7,569 nucleotides of DNA from an uncultured Sutterella sp. (GTDB lineage: Bacteria; Pseudomonadota; Gammaproteobacteria; Burkholderiales; Burkholderiaceae_F), in contig UQUM01000065.1 in the NCBI GenBank assembly GCA_900544255.1, positions 1-7,569 on the forward strand, read 5' to 3'. Within the stretch, counting starts at the first letter, position 1, and every line of letters begins with the position of its first letter. Both the position numbers and the translations under genes were made by a program. This document shows, piece by piece, positions 1 through 6,860 of this stretch. Under the pieces are notes generated by a model that was given only the letters and a program-made list of their open reading frames with translations, did no database searches and was not told the origin of the DNA.

Positions 1-111
1 GGGGGTGGAAGGGGATTATTGTCCTCTTCATTGAGAAACATCAAAGCCCTGCTGATCTATGAGAGCGGGAGTTTAGGTGACATTCACGCCCGCAGCCTTT
101 TAGATCTTGTC
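1..111. other. Left edge: no intact gene; two possible gene ends
   Basis: No complete gene is visible here. Two incompatible readings exist. On the plus strand, frame 3 is open from the window edge to a TGA at 60-62 and would be the last 19 codons of a gene; the terminator-like hairpin at 112-144 would then close it. On the minus strand an ATG at 41-39 opens MFLNEEDNN and runs off the edge. It is preceded by an AGCAGGGC stretch that could be a weak ribosome binding site, and could be the next gene after the BMP protein, where an ABC ATPase or permease would be expected. The plus-strand T-run after the hairpin slightly favours the first reading. A further imperfect hairpin (65-69 with 89-93, plus an inner 77-80/84-87 stem) is followed by TTTT at 98-101. 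Frame 1 is also open from 1 to a TAA at 157-159, but it runs through both hairpins and overlaps the next gene, so it is probably chance. Confidence 0.25.
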
Positions 112-144
112 AACGCCCGTCGGTTTCACCCTTCGGGCGTTTTC
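112..144 (+). terminator. Plus-strand rho-independent terminator-like hairpin
   Basis: An 8-bp perfect GC-rich inverted repeat (AACGCCCG at 112-119 with CGGGCGTT at 134-141) encloses a 14-base loop and runs into TTTTCTTTG on the plus strand. On the minus strand no T-run follows, so it suits a plus-strand transcript arriving from the left. It also sits 12 bases past the stop codon of the BMP-family gene on the opposite strand, where it could protect the 3' end of that message. Confidence 0.5.
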
Positions 145-155
145 TTTGTCGCTGA

Positions 156-1238
156 TTAACGCTGACCGGGAACCTTTCCCACGACGCCCTTCACGAAGTA
201 GTTCATCTTAAGAAGGTGCTGATCGTCAGCCGCCTGCCCCGCCGGAATCACCGTGCGGCCGTCGTTCGTCACCACGGGCCCCGTGAAGACGTTGAATTCC
301 TTCTTTTCCATCTTGGCATAGGTGGCGTTGATGTCGTCCACCACAGTCTTGGGAGCCTTATCCGTAATGGCGGAGAGCCGCACCATGTGCAGTTCGGCAC
401 CGCCCCACACGGGTTCCACCTTCCATTTGCCGTCCATCACAGCTTGAATGCGTTTGGCGTAATACTCATCCCAGTGATGCGTTACCGCGCCGATCAACAT
501 CGTCGGGGCCGCGGTCTTCATGGGCGAGTGGTAGCTGATGACGGGCACCTTCGCGCCTTCAGCAGTCGCCGCCACAGCCTGCGAATTAGTGTGGTGCGTA
601 ATAATGTCGCAACCCTGACCGATCAAGGTCTTGGCGGCATCGGCTTCCTTCCCTGGGTCGTACCAGGCGTTCGTCCACACGACGCGCACTTCGATGTTGG
701 GGTTCACGGACTGAGCACCCAACGTGTAGGCGTTGATGCCCTGCAGCACTTCAGGAATCGGCACCGCGGCAACGTAGCCCAACTTGTTGTCCTTCGTCAT
801 CGCCCCTGCGAGTTTCCCGGCGAGATAGCGAGCCTGGTAGAAACGCGCGTTGTAGTAGTTGAAGTTCTTCGCGGTCTTATACCCCGTGGCATGTTCAAAC
901 TTCACGTCCGGGAATTCACGAGCCACCTTGAGGCCCGGATTCATGAATTCGAAACTCGTCGCAAAGATGATGTTGTTGCCCTGCGCCGCGAGGTCGCGGA
1001 TCACGCGTTCGGCGTCCGCCACACCCACCACGTTTTCAACGTAGCTCGTCTTCACCTTTCCGCCGAACTGCTTTTCAATCAATTCGCGGGCTTCGTCGTG
1101 CTGCTTACTCCAACCTTCGTCGGCACGCGGACTCGGATAAAGCCAGGCGGCTTTGATTTGGGCGTCAGCGGCTGCGGCGTGCCCCCCGACCAGTGCACAG
1201 GCAGCGGCGGCGAGCATCATCGTGATGCGGGTTTTCAT
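156..1238 (-). CDS. BMP-family (PnrA/Med-like) ABC transporter substrate-binding protein
   Basis: Likely the periplasmic binding component of an ABC importer of the basic membrane protein (BMP/PnrA) family, whose characterised members bind nucleosides or purine bases. The 360-residue product starts with a secretory signal peptide: MKTR, a hydrophobic stretch at 5-18, and a probable cleavage AAA|D after residue 24. C14 does not sit in a proper lipobox, so the protein is probably soluble rather than a lipoprotein. Mature features typical of the family include AAWLYPSPRADEGWS (30-44), an ATSFEFMNP segment (93-101), NFNYYNARFYQARYLAG (125-141), GYVAAVPIPEV (154-164) and VWTNAWYDP (187-195). The reading frame continues upstream to 1484, but the ATG at 1238 is chosen because it opens the signal peptide and has GGGGGA (1252-1247) eight bases upstream. 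Partner ATPase and permease genes are not in the window; they may lie beyond the left edge. Purine specificity is inferred from the family. Confidence 0.87.
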   Translation of the reverse strand: MKTRITMMLAAAACALVGGHAAAADAQIKAAWLYPSPRADEGWSKQHDEARELIEKQFGGKVKTSYVENVVGVADAERVIRDLAAQGNNIIFATSFEFMNPGLKVAREFPDVKFEHATGYKTAKNFNYYNARFYQARYLAGKLAGAMTKDNKLGYVAAVPIPEVLQGINAYTLGAQSVNPNIEVRVVWTNAWYDPGKEADAAKTLIGQGCDIITHHTNSQAVAATAEGAKVPVISYHSPMKTAAPTMLIGAVTHHWDEYYAKRIQAVMDGKWKVEPVWGGAELHMVRLSAITDKAPKTVVDDINATYAKMEKKEFNVFTGPVVTNDGRTVIPAGQAADDQHLLKMNYFVKGVVGKVPGQR

Positions 1239-1365
1239 TGGGATTGTCCCCCATTCAAAGACTAAAGACCAGGATGCACCGCGATCCCTAAAAAGCGGCC
1301 ACCCCATCCGAATTTCTGCTAGGCGGCATTTTAGCGAAGTCCAGCTCGTCACTACTTCGGAAAAA

Positions 1366-1378
1366 GCCGAATTTCGGC
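1366..1378. promoter_or_regulatory. Perfect 6+1+6 palindrome, possible operator
   Basis: GCCGAA-T-TTCGGC is a perfect inverted repeat around one central base, about 130 bases upstream of the BMP start codon and about 35 bases upstream of the candidate TAAAAT hexamer. That placement would suit an operator for a dimeric regulator. Read on the minus strand it is followed by TTTTT, so a very short stem with a T-run (weak terminator) is an alternative. The adjacent GGCCGTCGGCCG is also self-complementary. The function is not established by sequence alone. Confidence 0.25.
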
Positions 1379-1438
1379 CGTCGGCCGTTGCCCATTCCCA
1401 TTTTTTCACAGCGTTGTCTCCTGCTCCATAAATTCTGA

Positions 1439-1570
1439 CAGGTTCTGTTTCGTTCTTTCGAAGGCAATGACATTGACGCGGCAACCGCGACGCTCAACGT
1501 CAACCGGGATTCGCTGCTCATTCTGAAAACGAAGACACTCGACGGAAAACTCACCAATCCGACTGCATGA
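1439..1570 (+). pseudogene. Short coding-like remnant without a start codon
   Basis: A 43-codon stretch is open from just after a TGA (1436-1438) to a TGA at 1568-1570. It has no ATG, GTG or TTG start in frame and no ribosome binding site. Its translation contains VLFRSFEGNDIDAATATLN followed by VNRDSLLILKTKTLDGK, which reads like ordinary protein with alternating polar and hydrophobic residues, and codon third positions are mostly C or G as in the neighbouring genes. It could be the decayed 3' end of a lost gene; the strand-like pattern is reminiscent of surface proteins. I do not recognise the family, and chance is a real alternative at this length. Confidence 0.22.
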
Positions 1571-1675
1571 CGAGACACGGATGATTCCGACGCGGAAAAT
1601 GACTACTGACGACGTTTTTAGCTGAACGGTGTATTGCTTGTATCGTAGACAAAGCGGCTATTTTTCGCCTTTAAG

Positions 1676-1704
1676 AAGAATCCGCCGTCTTTTGCGGTAT
1701 TCTT
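1676..1704 (+). promoter_or_regulatory. Leader hairpin upstream of the helical-protein gene
   Basis: AAGAAT-CCGC (1676-1685) pairs with GCGG-T-ATTCTT (1694-1704) around an 8-base loop, giving a 10-bp stem with a single bulged T at 1698. It ends 32 bases before the start codon at 1737. No T-run follows directly, so it is not a standard terminator. The heptamer TTGCGGT occurs twice here (1692-1698 and 1703-1709). It may be a leader structure affecting message stability or translation; this is inference. Confidence 0.3.
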
Positions 1705-1736
1705 GCGGTTCTCGTTTGTTTTACGCTTGACGTCTC

Positions 1737-2861
1737 ATGAAATCGCCTATTGTGTCTGTCCTTACGGAAGCCGTTTTCCTCGCCGCTTCCCATACGCTGG
1801 CCGCACGCACCTTCGAAACCTTCTGGAAGAAAGTCTCACCGAAGTTATCCGAAGGCGTGGACTACGTGGACTCCCACGACGGCGACGTGCTGCATGCGGA
1901 TAAGACGTTTCTGGAAATCATTACGCTGCGGGACGCTGAAATCACCCGCATCGTGAATGCCTGCCTCAAAGACTTCATGTCGGGCCGCATCACGGATGCC
2001 ATCAATCAGGTAAACCGCATCGAAGAGCGTCTCACGAAACGTCGCGAACAAATCAATGCGTGGAAGCTTGCGCTCATCTCCGCGCCCGCTTCGTCGCTCT
2101 TACCCTTGAAACTTACGCGCCGCCGTTTGGAAGGCCGCATCGCGCGGGAAAAGAAAGCGATTGAAGCGGACGAAGCGACAATTCTCAAAATCAAGGCCGA
2201 AGCCTTGGCGGAATTTGAGAAAGCGGGGGTACCGCTTACACCTGAGCAATTGGACGGTCTTCTTTACTCCGCTGAAGGTACGGACGTCGCCCGCGTCATG
2301 GCGGCCGCCGACAACATCCGCAGCATTGAAAAGAAGCTTGCCGAACAACTGGCAAATCCCGATTCCACCTCCGCCGAAGCCAAGACTTACACGGGCTTTT
2401 TGATGATGTGCTACCGCATCTACCTTGAAGCCGTGGAACGCGCCCTCGTCGCGGTCGACAAAACCTACCTCGTGAAATTGAAGGCCGTCAAAGAAAGCGC
2501 GGGCGAACAGTTGCTGCAGGCCGACCGTCTGATCGGCAAAGCACACAAAACGAGCCACGCCGCGAAGACGAACCGCGAAATCAATGCGCGCACGATCGAG
2601 ATGGCCGAACTCTATGAAGCCCATCTCATCAACCGCCGAGAAGAATTGCGGCACCTGAGGGAAGAAATGCTCGTCAACTTCGAACTCGCCGTCAACACCT
2701 TCCGCACCGTCAAAGTAGGGGCCGAACTCGTCGACGTGATGAAAACCTCGGAAAACGACCTCCGGAGCGTCTTTGAATTTGAAGCGCCGCAGTTCTCCGC
2801 CTTTTACGACAAGAACCTCCGGAGCGAATTCGATAATCTCACGCGCAAACTTAAATCCTGA
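1737..2861 (+). CDS. Uncharacterised, highly helical coiled-coil protein
   Basis: A 374-residue protein of unknown function, predicted by eye to be almost entirely alpha-helical. Charged, heptad-like stretches occur at about 85-112, 126-163 (LTRRRLEGRIAREKK and onward), 190-206 and 280-312. There is an LLYSAEGTDVARVMAAADNI segment at 175-194. The C-terminal part (313-374) has ELAVNTFRTVKVGAELVDVMK followed by a PQFSAFYDKNLRSEFDNLT-like end. It loosely recalls conserved hypothetical proteins of other proteobacteria and, more distantly, the helical tellurite-resistance TelA type; I cannot assign it. The N-terminal VSVLTEAVFLAASHTLAA is mildly hydrophobic but carries Glu and His, so a signal peptide or membrane anchor is unlikely and the protein is probably cytoplasmic. 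The ATG is the first possible start after an in-frame TGA (1728-1730), yet no Shine-Dalgarno sequence precedes it. It stands alone, divergent from the BMP gene and convergent with murB. Confidence 0.85.
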   Translation: MKSPIVSVLTEAVFLAASHTLAARTFETFWKKVSPKLSEGVDYVDSHDGDVLHADKTFLEIITLRDAEITRIVNACLKDFMSGRITDAINQVNRIEERLTKRREQINAWKLALISAPASSLLPLKLTRRRLEGRIAREKKAIEADEATILKIKAEALAEFEKAGVPLTPEQLDGLLYSAEGTDVARVMAAADNIRSIEKKLAEQLANPDSTSAEAKTYTGFLMMCYRIYLEAVERALVAVDKTYLVKLKAVKESAGEQLLQADRLIGKAHKTSHAAKTNREINARTIEMAELYEAHLINRREELRHLREEMLVNFELAVNTFRTVKVGAELVDVMKTSENDLRSVFEFEAPQFSAFYDKNLRSEFDNLTRKLKS

Positions 2862-2886
2862 CTCCGGCTCGGCGCTACGGGCCCAA

Positions 2887-2927
2887 AAACGAAATTCCCG
2901 TCTCGGCTGAGGCGGGAATTTTCGTTT
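2887..2927. terminator. Bidirectional terminator between convergent genes
   Basis: A long inverted repeat AAACGAAATTCCCGTCTC (2887-2904), loop GGCT (2905-2908), and GAGGCGGGAATTTTCGTTT (2909-2927). The core pairs CCCGTCTC with GAGGCGGG (one G-T pair), and the outer AT-rich arms pair with one bulged base. The T-rich right arm serves the plus-strand gene ending at 2861. Read on the minus strand, the left arm becomes a T-rich tail for the operon ending with murB at 2933. Its position only 5 bases from the murB stop supports the double role. Confidence 0.8.
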
Positions 2928-2932
2928 CGGCG

Positions 2933-3952
2933 TCAAAGAATGACGGGTTCGGGTTCGAGCGTGACGCCGTAACGGCGCTTTACCGCGGCCTTCACTTTTT
3001 CAGCCATTGCGAGGATGTCTTTCCCCGTGGCGTTACCGTAATTCACCAACACAAGGGAATGCTTTTCCGAAACCCCGGCATCCCCCTCGCGCTTCCCCTT
3101 CAGACCAACGGCGTCAATCAACCGCCCGGCCGACAACTTGGCACGCCCGCCCGCCAAGAGGTACGTCACGAGTGTCGGATCGTCTTCAAGAAGATGCACC
3201 ATCTTCACCTTGGTAACGACGGGGTTCTTGAAGAAACTGCCGGCGTTGCCGATCTTCGCGGGATCGGGGAGTTTTTTCGCCCGCACGGCCTTCACCGCCG
3301 ACGCAACTTCTTTCGCAGACGCCGGCACCTTGTCGCCGAAAACGGCCGCAAGTTCCTTATAGGCGACGCGCGGTTCGAACACCTTCGGAAGCGCGAGCGT
3401 CACGGAAAGCACCACCCAATCCGTTTTTTCCGTCTTAAAGATACTCGTACGGTACCCATAGTCACAGTCGTCTGCCGACAACACGCGCACATCACCCGCC
3501 GCCGGATCAAAGCACTCGACTTCCGAAATCCGTTCGGCGATCTCAAGCCCGTAGGCACCGATATTCTGCACGGCGGCTCCCCCGACCGTTCCCGGCACCG
3601 ACATCAGATTTTCAATACCGCTAAATCCTTTGTCGACTAAAGAAGCGACGGTTGCCGTCCAATCCGCGCCCGCCCCGATTTTGACGAAGGTGTAGGCATC
3701 GTTTTCGTCAACAACCGAAACAGATGTGTCGATGCTCTTTAACATCAGTCCGTCAAAATCCTGCGTAATGAGCAGGTTGGAGCCGCCTCCCAAAATAAAT
3801 TTCGGCAGCGCCCGAAAACGGGGATCGTCGTAAAACGCCTTCAAGTCGTCAGCTGATGAAAATTCCCCGTACCAACGGGTGGTCGCCGCCACATGAAACG
3901 TGTTTTTGTCTTTGAGAGCAACGTTTTCCTTCACGTCGAAAATACCTGCCAT
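2933..3952 (-). CDS. murB: UDP-N-acetylenolpyruvoylglucosamine reductase (MurB), type I
   Basis: Cytoplasmic flavoenzyme that reduces UDP-GlcNAc-enolpyruvate with NADPH to UDP-MurNAc, the second committed step of peptidoglycan precursor synthesis. The 339 residues match the Escherichia-type length (342). Visible motifs are the FAD-binding LGGGSNLLI (54-62) and GAGADWT (93-99), SVPGTVGGAAVQNIGAYGLE (118-137), YGYRTSIFK (165-173, with the substrate-binding Tyr-Arg pair at 167-168), GNAGSFFKNP (235-244, proton-donating Ser239), SAGRLIDAVGLKG (274-286) and the C-terminal LEPEP (332-336), with Glu335 matching the catalytic glutamate of the E. coli enzyme. The YRxSIFK loop and overall length mark it as type I. 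The ATG shares one base with the dxs TAA stop (TAATG), and GGGAG (3965-3961) lies eight bases upstream within dxs, so translation is probably coupled. It is the last gene of the operon. Confidence 0.97.
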   Translation of the reverse strand: MAGIFDVKENVALKDKNTFHVAATTRWYGEFSSADDLKAFYDDPRFRALPKFILGGGSNLLITQDFDGLMLKSIDTSVSVVDENDAYTFVKIGAGADWTATVASLVDKGFSGIENLMSVPGTVGGAAVQNIGAYGLEIAERISEVECFDPAAGDVRVLSADDCDYGYRTSIFKTEKTDWVVLSVTLALPKVFEPRVAYKELAAVFGDKVPASAKEVASAVKAVRAKKLPDPAKIGNAGSFFKNPVVTKVKMVHLLEDDPTLVTYLLAGGRAKLSAGRLIDAVGLKGKREGDAGVSEKHSLVLVNYGNATGKDILAMAEKVKAAVKRRYGVTLEPEPVIL

Positions 3953-5862
3953 TACTGCGTCTCCCGTTGTGAAAACCGTTTGAGGACAGCGCTCTCAATA
4001 CTTTCCGTATCAAGCGCGAGATCCTTCATCAACTGTTCTTTGGTCCCGTGTTCAACGAAGCGGTCGGCAATCCCTTCCACCAACACAGGAACCGTGAGTC
4101 CTTCATCCGCCAAGATTTCCAAGATCCCTGCGCCGGCCCCGCCGGCTTTGACGCCTTCTTCGGCCGTCACCAAGAGGTCGTGGGTCTTTGCGGCTTCAAT
4201 GACAGCGTCCCGATCCAAGGGCTTCACAAACCGCATGTCAACTAACGTGGCCCCTAATTTTTCCGCAAGCGGTTTTAAGTCGTAAACCATGCTGCCGAAC
4301 GCCAAGAAGGCCACACGGCGTCCCGCAGGTGCCGTAGCCGTCAAAAGCGTGCGGGACTTGCCGACTTCAAGCGTCGTCAGTTCGTCACCTCCCAAAATGC
4401 CCGGCCCCTTTCCCCGGGGATAGCGCACCGCCGCGGGCGTTCCCAATTTCACAGCCGTCGTGAGCATTTGTCGGGTTTCCGCCTCATCCGAAGGCGCCAT
4501 CACCGTCATGTTCGGAATCGAGCGCAGAAACGCCAAATCAAACACCCCGTGGTGCGTTGCGCCGTCGGCACCCACAATGCCGCCGCGGTCAATGGCAAAC
4601 GTCACCCCAAGGTTTTGAATCGCCACGTCGTGCAGAATCTGATCGTAGGCGCGCTGCGCAAAGCTCGAATAGATCGCCACCACCGGATGCATTCCGGCGC
4701 AGGCAAGCCCTGCCGCATACGTCACCGCATGCTGTTCGGCGATCGCCACGTCGCGGTAGCGTTCAGGAAATCGCTTTTCAAATTCCACCAAGCCGCTCCC
4801 CTCCCGCATCGCCGGAGTAATGGCATAAAGCTGCGGGTCGGCTTCGCCCATGTCACACACCCACTTACTGAAGACCTGAGTGTAGGTCGGATGCGACGGA
4901 TCCGCGGGCTTTTTCTCGATGCCCACCTTCGGATCAAAGGGCGACACCCCGTGGTACGTCGTGGGATCGGCTTCCGCAGGGGCGTAGCCCTTCCCTTTCA
5001 ACGTCTTCACATGCAGGACAATCGGCCCATCCAACTTTCTGAGATTCGTGAGGAGCTTTACCAATTCCACCACGTCATGCCCGTCGATGGGGCCGAAGTA
5101 GTTGAGGTCGAACGTGGAGAAAAGCGAAGACGGAGGACTCAGGAAATTCACCGTCTGCTTTTCCATGCGTTTGGCGAGTTCCCACAAGCCCGGCCAGCCT
5201 TTCAGGGCGCGTTTACTTAAATCCCGCGCCTTCCACACGGGCCCCGTCGCGACGAGTTTGCCGAGGTTCCCGGACAAAGCCCCCACCGCTGGCGAAATCG
5301 AGCAGTTGTTGTCGTTGAGGATAATGAGAAGCTTCACGCCGTCCTTATAAATCCCGGCGTGATTCAAGGCTTCTACCGCCATACCGCCCGTCAAGGCACC
5401 GTCGCCGATCACCGCGATGTGCCAACGGTCGTTTTTTCCGGCCAAGTGATCCGCCACGGCCATACCGAGCGCCGCCGAAATCGAGGTAGAGGAATGTGCG
5501 GTGCCGAAACTGTCGTAAGGGCTTTCCGAACGCTTGGGGAACCCGGAAATGCCGCCGTAATGCCGCAGCCCCGCCATCGCGTCCCGTCGCCCCGTAATGA
5601 TTTTGTGGGCGTAGGCCTGATGCCCCACGTCCCAGACGATGGGATCCTCCGGGGTATTAAAAACGTAGTGGAGCGCCAACGCCAATTCCACCGCCCCAAG
5701 GCTGCTTGCCAAATGTCCTCCCGTTTTGGAGACACTCTCAATCATGAAGCGGCGGATTTCATCCGCCACCATCGGCAGCGTCTCCACGGAAAGCGCCCGG
5801 AGATCTTCCGGCGAATCGATGCCGAAAAGAAGCGGATACTTCGTCTTCGCGTCCGTCGTCAT
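3952..5862 (-). CDS. dxs: 1-deoxy-D-xylulose-5-phosphate synthase (DXS)
   Basis: Thiamine-diphosphate enzyme that condenses pyruvate and glyceraldehyde 3-phosphate to DXP with loss of CO2. This is the entry step of the MEP isoprenoid pathway and also supplies thiamine and pyridoxal synthesis. The 636 residues are the normal length. Motifs in order: WDVGHQAYAHKIITGR (77-92), GDGALTGGMAVEALN (153-167, the thiamine diphosphate and Mg site), NDNNCSISPAVG (183-194), GPIDGHD (257-263), HVKTLKGKGYAPAE (284-297), and AIAEQHAVTYAAGLA (373-387) with the catalytic glutamate at 376. These are followed by YSSFAQRAYDQ (398-408), DRGGIVGADGATHHG (425-439) and the C-terminal transketolase domain. The start codon overlaps the ispA stop by one base (TGATG), and GGAGAG (5875-5870) lies seven bases upstream. 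Everything expected for an active enzyme is present. Confidence 0.98.
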   Translation of the reverse strand: MTTDAKTKYPLLFGIDSPEDLRALSVETLPMVADEIRRFMIESVSKTGGHLASSLGAVELALALHYVFNTPEDPIVWDVGHQAYAHKIITGRRDAMAGLRHYGGISGFPKRSESPYDSFGTAHSSTSISAALGMAVADHLAGKNDRWHIAVIGDGALTGGMAVEALNHAGIYKDGVKLLIILNDNNCSISPAVGALSGNLGKLVATGPVWKARDLSKRALKGWPGLWELAKRMEKQTVNFLSPPSSLFSTFDLNYFGPIDGHDVVELVKLLTNLRKLDGPIVLHVKTLKGKGYAPAEADPTTYHGVSPFDPKVGIEKKPADPSHPTYTQVFSKWVCDMGEADPQLYAITPAMREGSGLVEFEKRFPERYRDVAIAEQHAVTYAAGLACAGMHPVVAIYSSFAQRAYDQILHDVAIQNLGVTFAIDRGGIVGADGATHHGVFDLAFLRSIPNMTVMAPSDEAETRQMLTTAVKLGTPAAVRYPRGKGPGILGGDELTTLEVGKSRTLLTATAPAGRRVAFLAFGSMVYDLKPLAEKLGATLVDMRFVKPLDRDAVIEAAKTHDLLVTAEEGVKAGGAGAGILEILADEGLTVPVLVEGIADRFVEHGTKEQLMKDLALDTESIESAVLKRFSQRETQ

Positions 5863-6860
5863 CAGTGATCTCTCCGAATAATGTAGTGCGCAATATCCCG
5901 GAGCCGCGCCGCAGGTTCAAAACCTTCATCCAAGGCTTCCTGCGCTTCTTTGCCTTCCACCGTTTCCGGATCAAGCTGCATCAGCTCTTCCGAGCGTACG
6001 GCATCAACGGCATCCAATGCCTTAAGGGCCCGGGCCTCACAGTCTTCTGCGAGCGCCTTCGCCTTCGCGAGCCCCAGGAGCGACACGTACGTGGGCTTAT
6101 CTTCCTTTTCGTCCTTACCGGCCGTTTTTCCAAGGGTAGCGGTATCCGCAGTCACATCGAGAATGTCGTCGATCACCTGAAAGGCGAGCCCCAGCGAATC
6201 CGCATAGGTCTTCAATTCCCCGCGGACTTTTTTCTCAATCTTCGTCCGTCCGGCAAGCGCCCCCATGCGTACGGCCGCGGTGATGAGAGCGCCCGTCTTC
6301 ATTTCGTGCATGCGCTCGAGTTCGTTCGCCGACAGCTGACAGCCCACGCTTTCCAAGTCAATCATCTGTCCGCCGCACATCCCGGCCGAGCCCGCCGCAC
6401 GCGCGAGTTCCGCGATGATGGCGACTTTCTGTTCGTCGGCAATGCCGAGGTTGGCGAGAATGGAAAATGCAAAAGGCTGCAGGGCGTCGCCTGCAAGCAG
6501 CGCCTGCGCTTCACCGAACGCCACGTGACACGTGGGCTTGCCGCGCCGCAACGTATCGTTGTCCATGCAGGGCAGATCGTCATGCACCAAGGAATACGCG
6601 TGGATCGCCTCAATCGCAAGCGCAATGTCGGTCAAGACTTCCTGCGGCGCTTCGGTGACGTCGCCCGCGGCGTAGACAAGAAGCGCCCGAACGCGTTTTC
6701 CCCCGCCCAAGAGCGCGTATTCCATTGCGTCATAGAGTTTGATGAGCGCAGGCTCTTTCACCCGAAGCTTCACGGCCTTAAAGACGAGCTTTGCCCGGCG
6801 TTCGAAATGCCCTCGATGCGAAGCGGCCCAGCCTTCGAAATCCGTCGTCTTTTCACTCAT
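5862..6860 (-). CDS. ispA: Farnesyl diphosphate synthase (short-chain trans-prenyltransferase)
   Basis: Cytoplasmic enzyme that extends DMAPP/GPP with IPP to farnesyl diphosphate, precursor of undecaprenyl phosphate, quinone side chains and heme O. Residue numbers are for the 332-residue form. GGGKRVRAL (52-60) is the IPP-binding region, with Ala where the family usually has Pro after KRxR. The first aspartate-rich motif is DDLPCMD (94-100, the DDxxxxD spacing of bacterial FPP synthases), followed by RRGKP. GQMIDL is at 164-169 and FQVIDDILD (227-235) is the second aspartate-rich motif. An acidic stretch of roughly 25-30 residues (about 285-314) separates the last two helices and makes it longer than E. 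coli IspA (299). A longer form from a TTG at 6881 is possible, but the ATG at 6860 has a near-perfect GGAAGGAG (6874-6867) six bases upstream. It overlaps the xseB end by 8 bases. Confidence 0.95.
   Translation of the reverse strand: MSEKTTDFEGWAASHRGHFERRAKLVFKAVKLRVKEPALIKLYDAMEYALLGGGKRVRALLVYAAGDVTEAPQEVLTDIALAIEAIHAYSLVHDDLPCMDNDTLRRGKPTCHVAFGEAQALLAGDALQPFAFSILANLGIADEQKVAIIAELARAAGSAGMCGGQMIDLESVGCQLSANELERMHEMKTGALITAAVRMGALAGRTKIEKKVRGELKTYADSLGLAFQVIDDILDVTADTATLGKTAGKDEKEDKPTYVSLLGLAKAKALAEDCEARALKALDAVDAVRSEELMQLDPETVEGKEAQEALDEGFEPAARLRDIAHYIIRRDH

Larger units (their letters stand above)
1239..1736. other. 498-base gene-free divergent intergenic region
   Basis: This lies between the divergent BMP gene and the helical-protein gene and must hold the promoters of both. 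No convincing sigma70 pair was found in either direction. A TAAAAT hexamer on the minus strand (1333-1328) could be a -10 box for the BMP gene, but has no decent -35. On the plus strand TTGCTT (1634-1639) and CTATTT (1658-1663), 18 bases apart, are a weak candidate for the downstream gene. The region also contains a 13-base palindrome, a coding-like remnant and a leader hairpin, listed separately. Open frames here on the minus strand are upstream extensions of the BMP frame or chance. Confidence 0.5.

Noticed and set aside
216..1265. Plus-strand 349-residue open frame opposite the BMP gene
   Set aside because: It is His/Arg/Val-rich low-information translation antisense to a recognised gene, a typical shadow frame.
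1239..1484. N-terminal extension of the BMP protein to 442 residues
   Set aside because: The extra 82 residues do not resemble a secreted protein's start; the internal ATG at 1238 begins a proper signal peptide and has a ribosome binding site.
1737..1810. Signal peptide or membrane anchor at the N-terminus of the helical protein
   Set aside because: The hydrophobic run is broken by Glu and His and lacks a basic n-region pattern; a normal amphipathic helix is more likely.
2100..2936. Minus-strand 278-residue open frame opposite the helical-protein gene
   Set aside because: The Phe/Arg/Gly-rich composition is typical of antisense shadow; the plus-strand frame has ordinary protein composition and fits the terminator.
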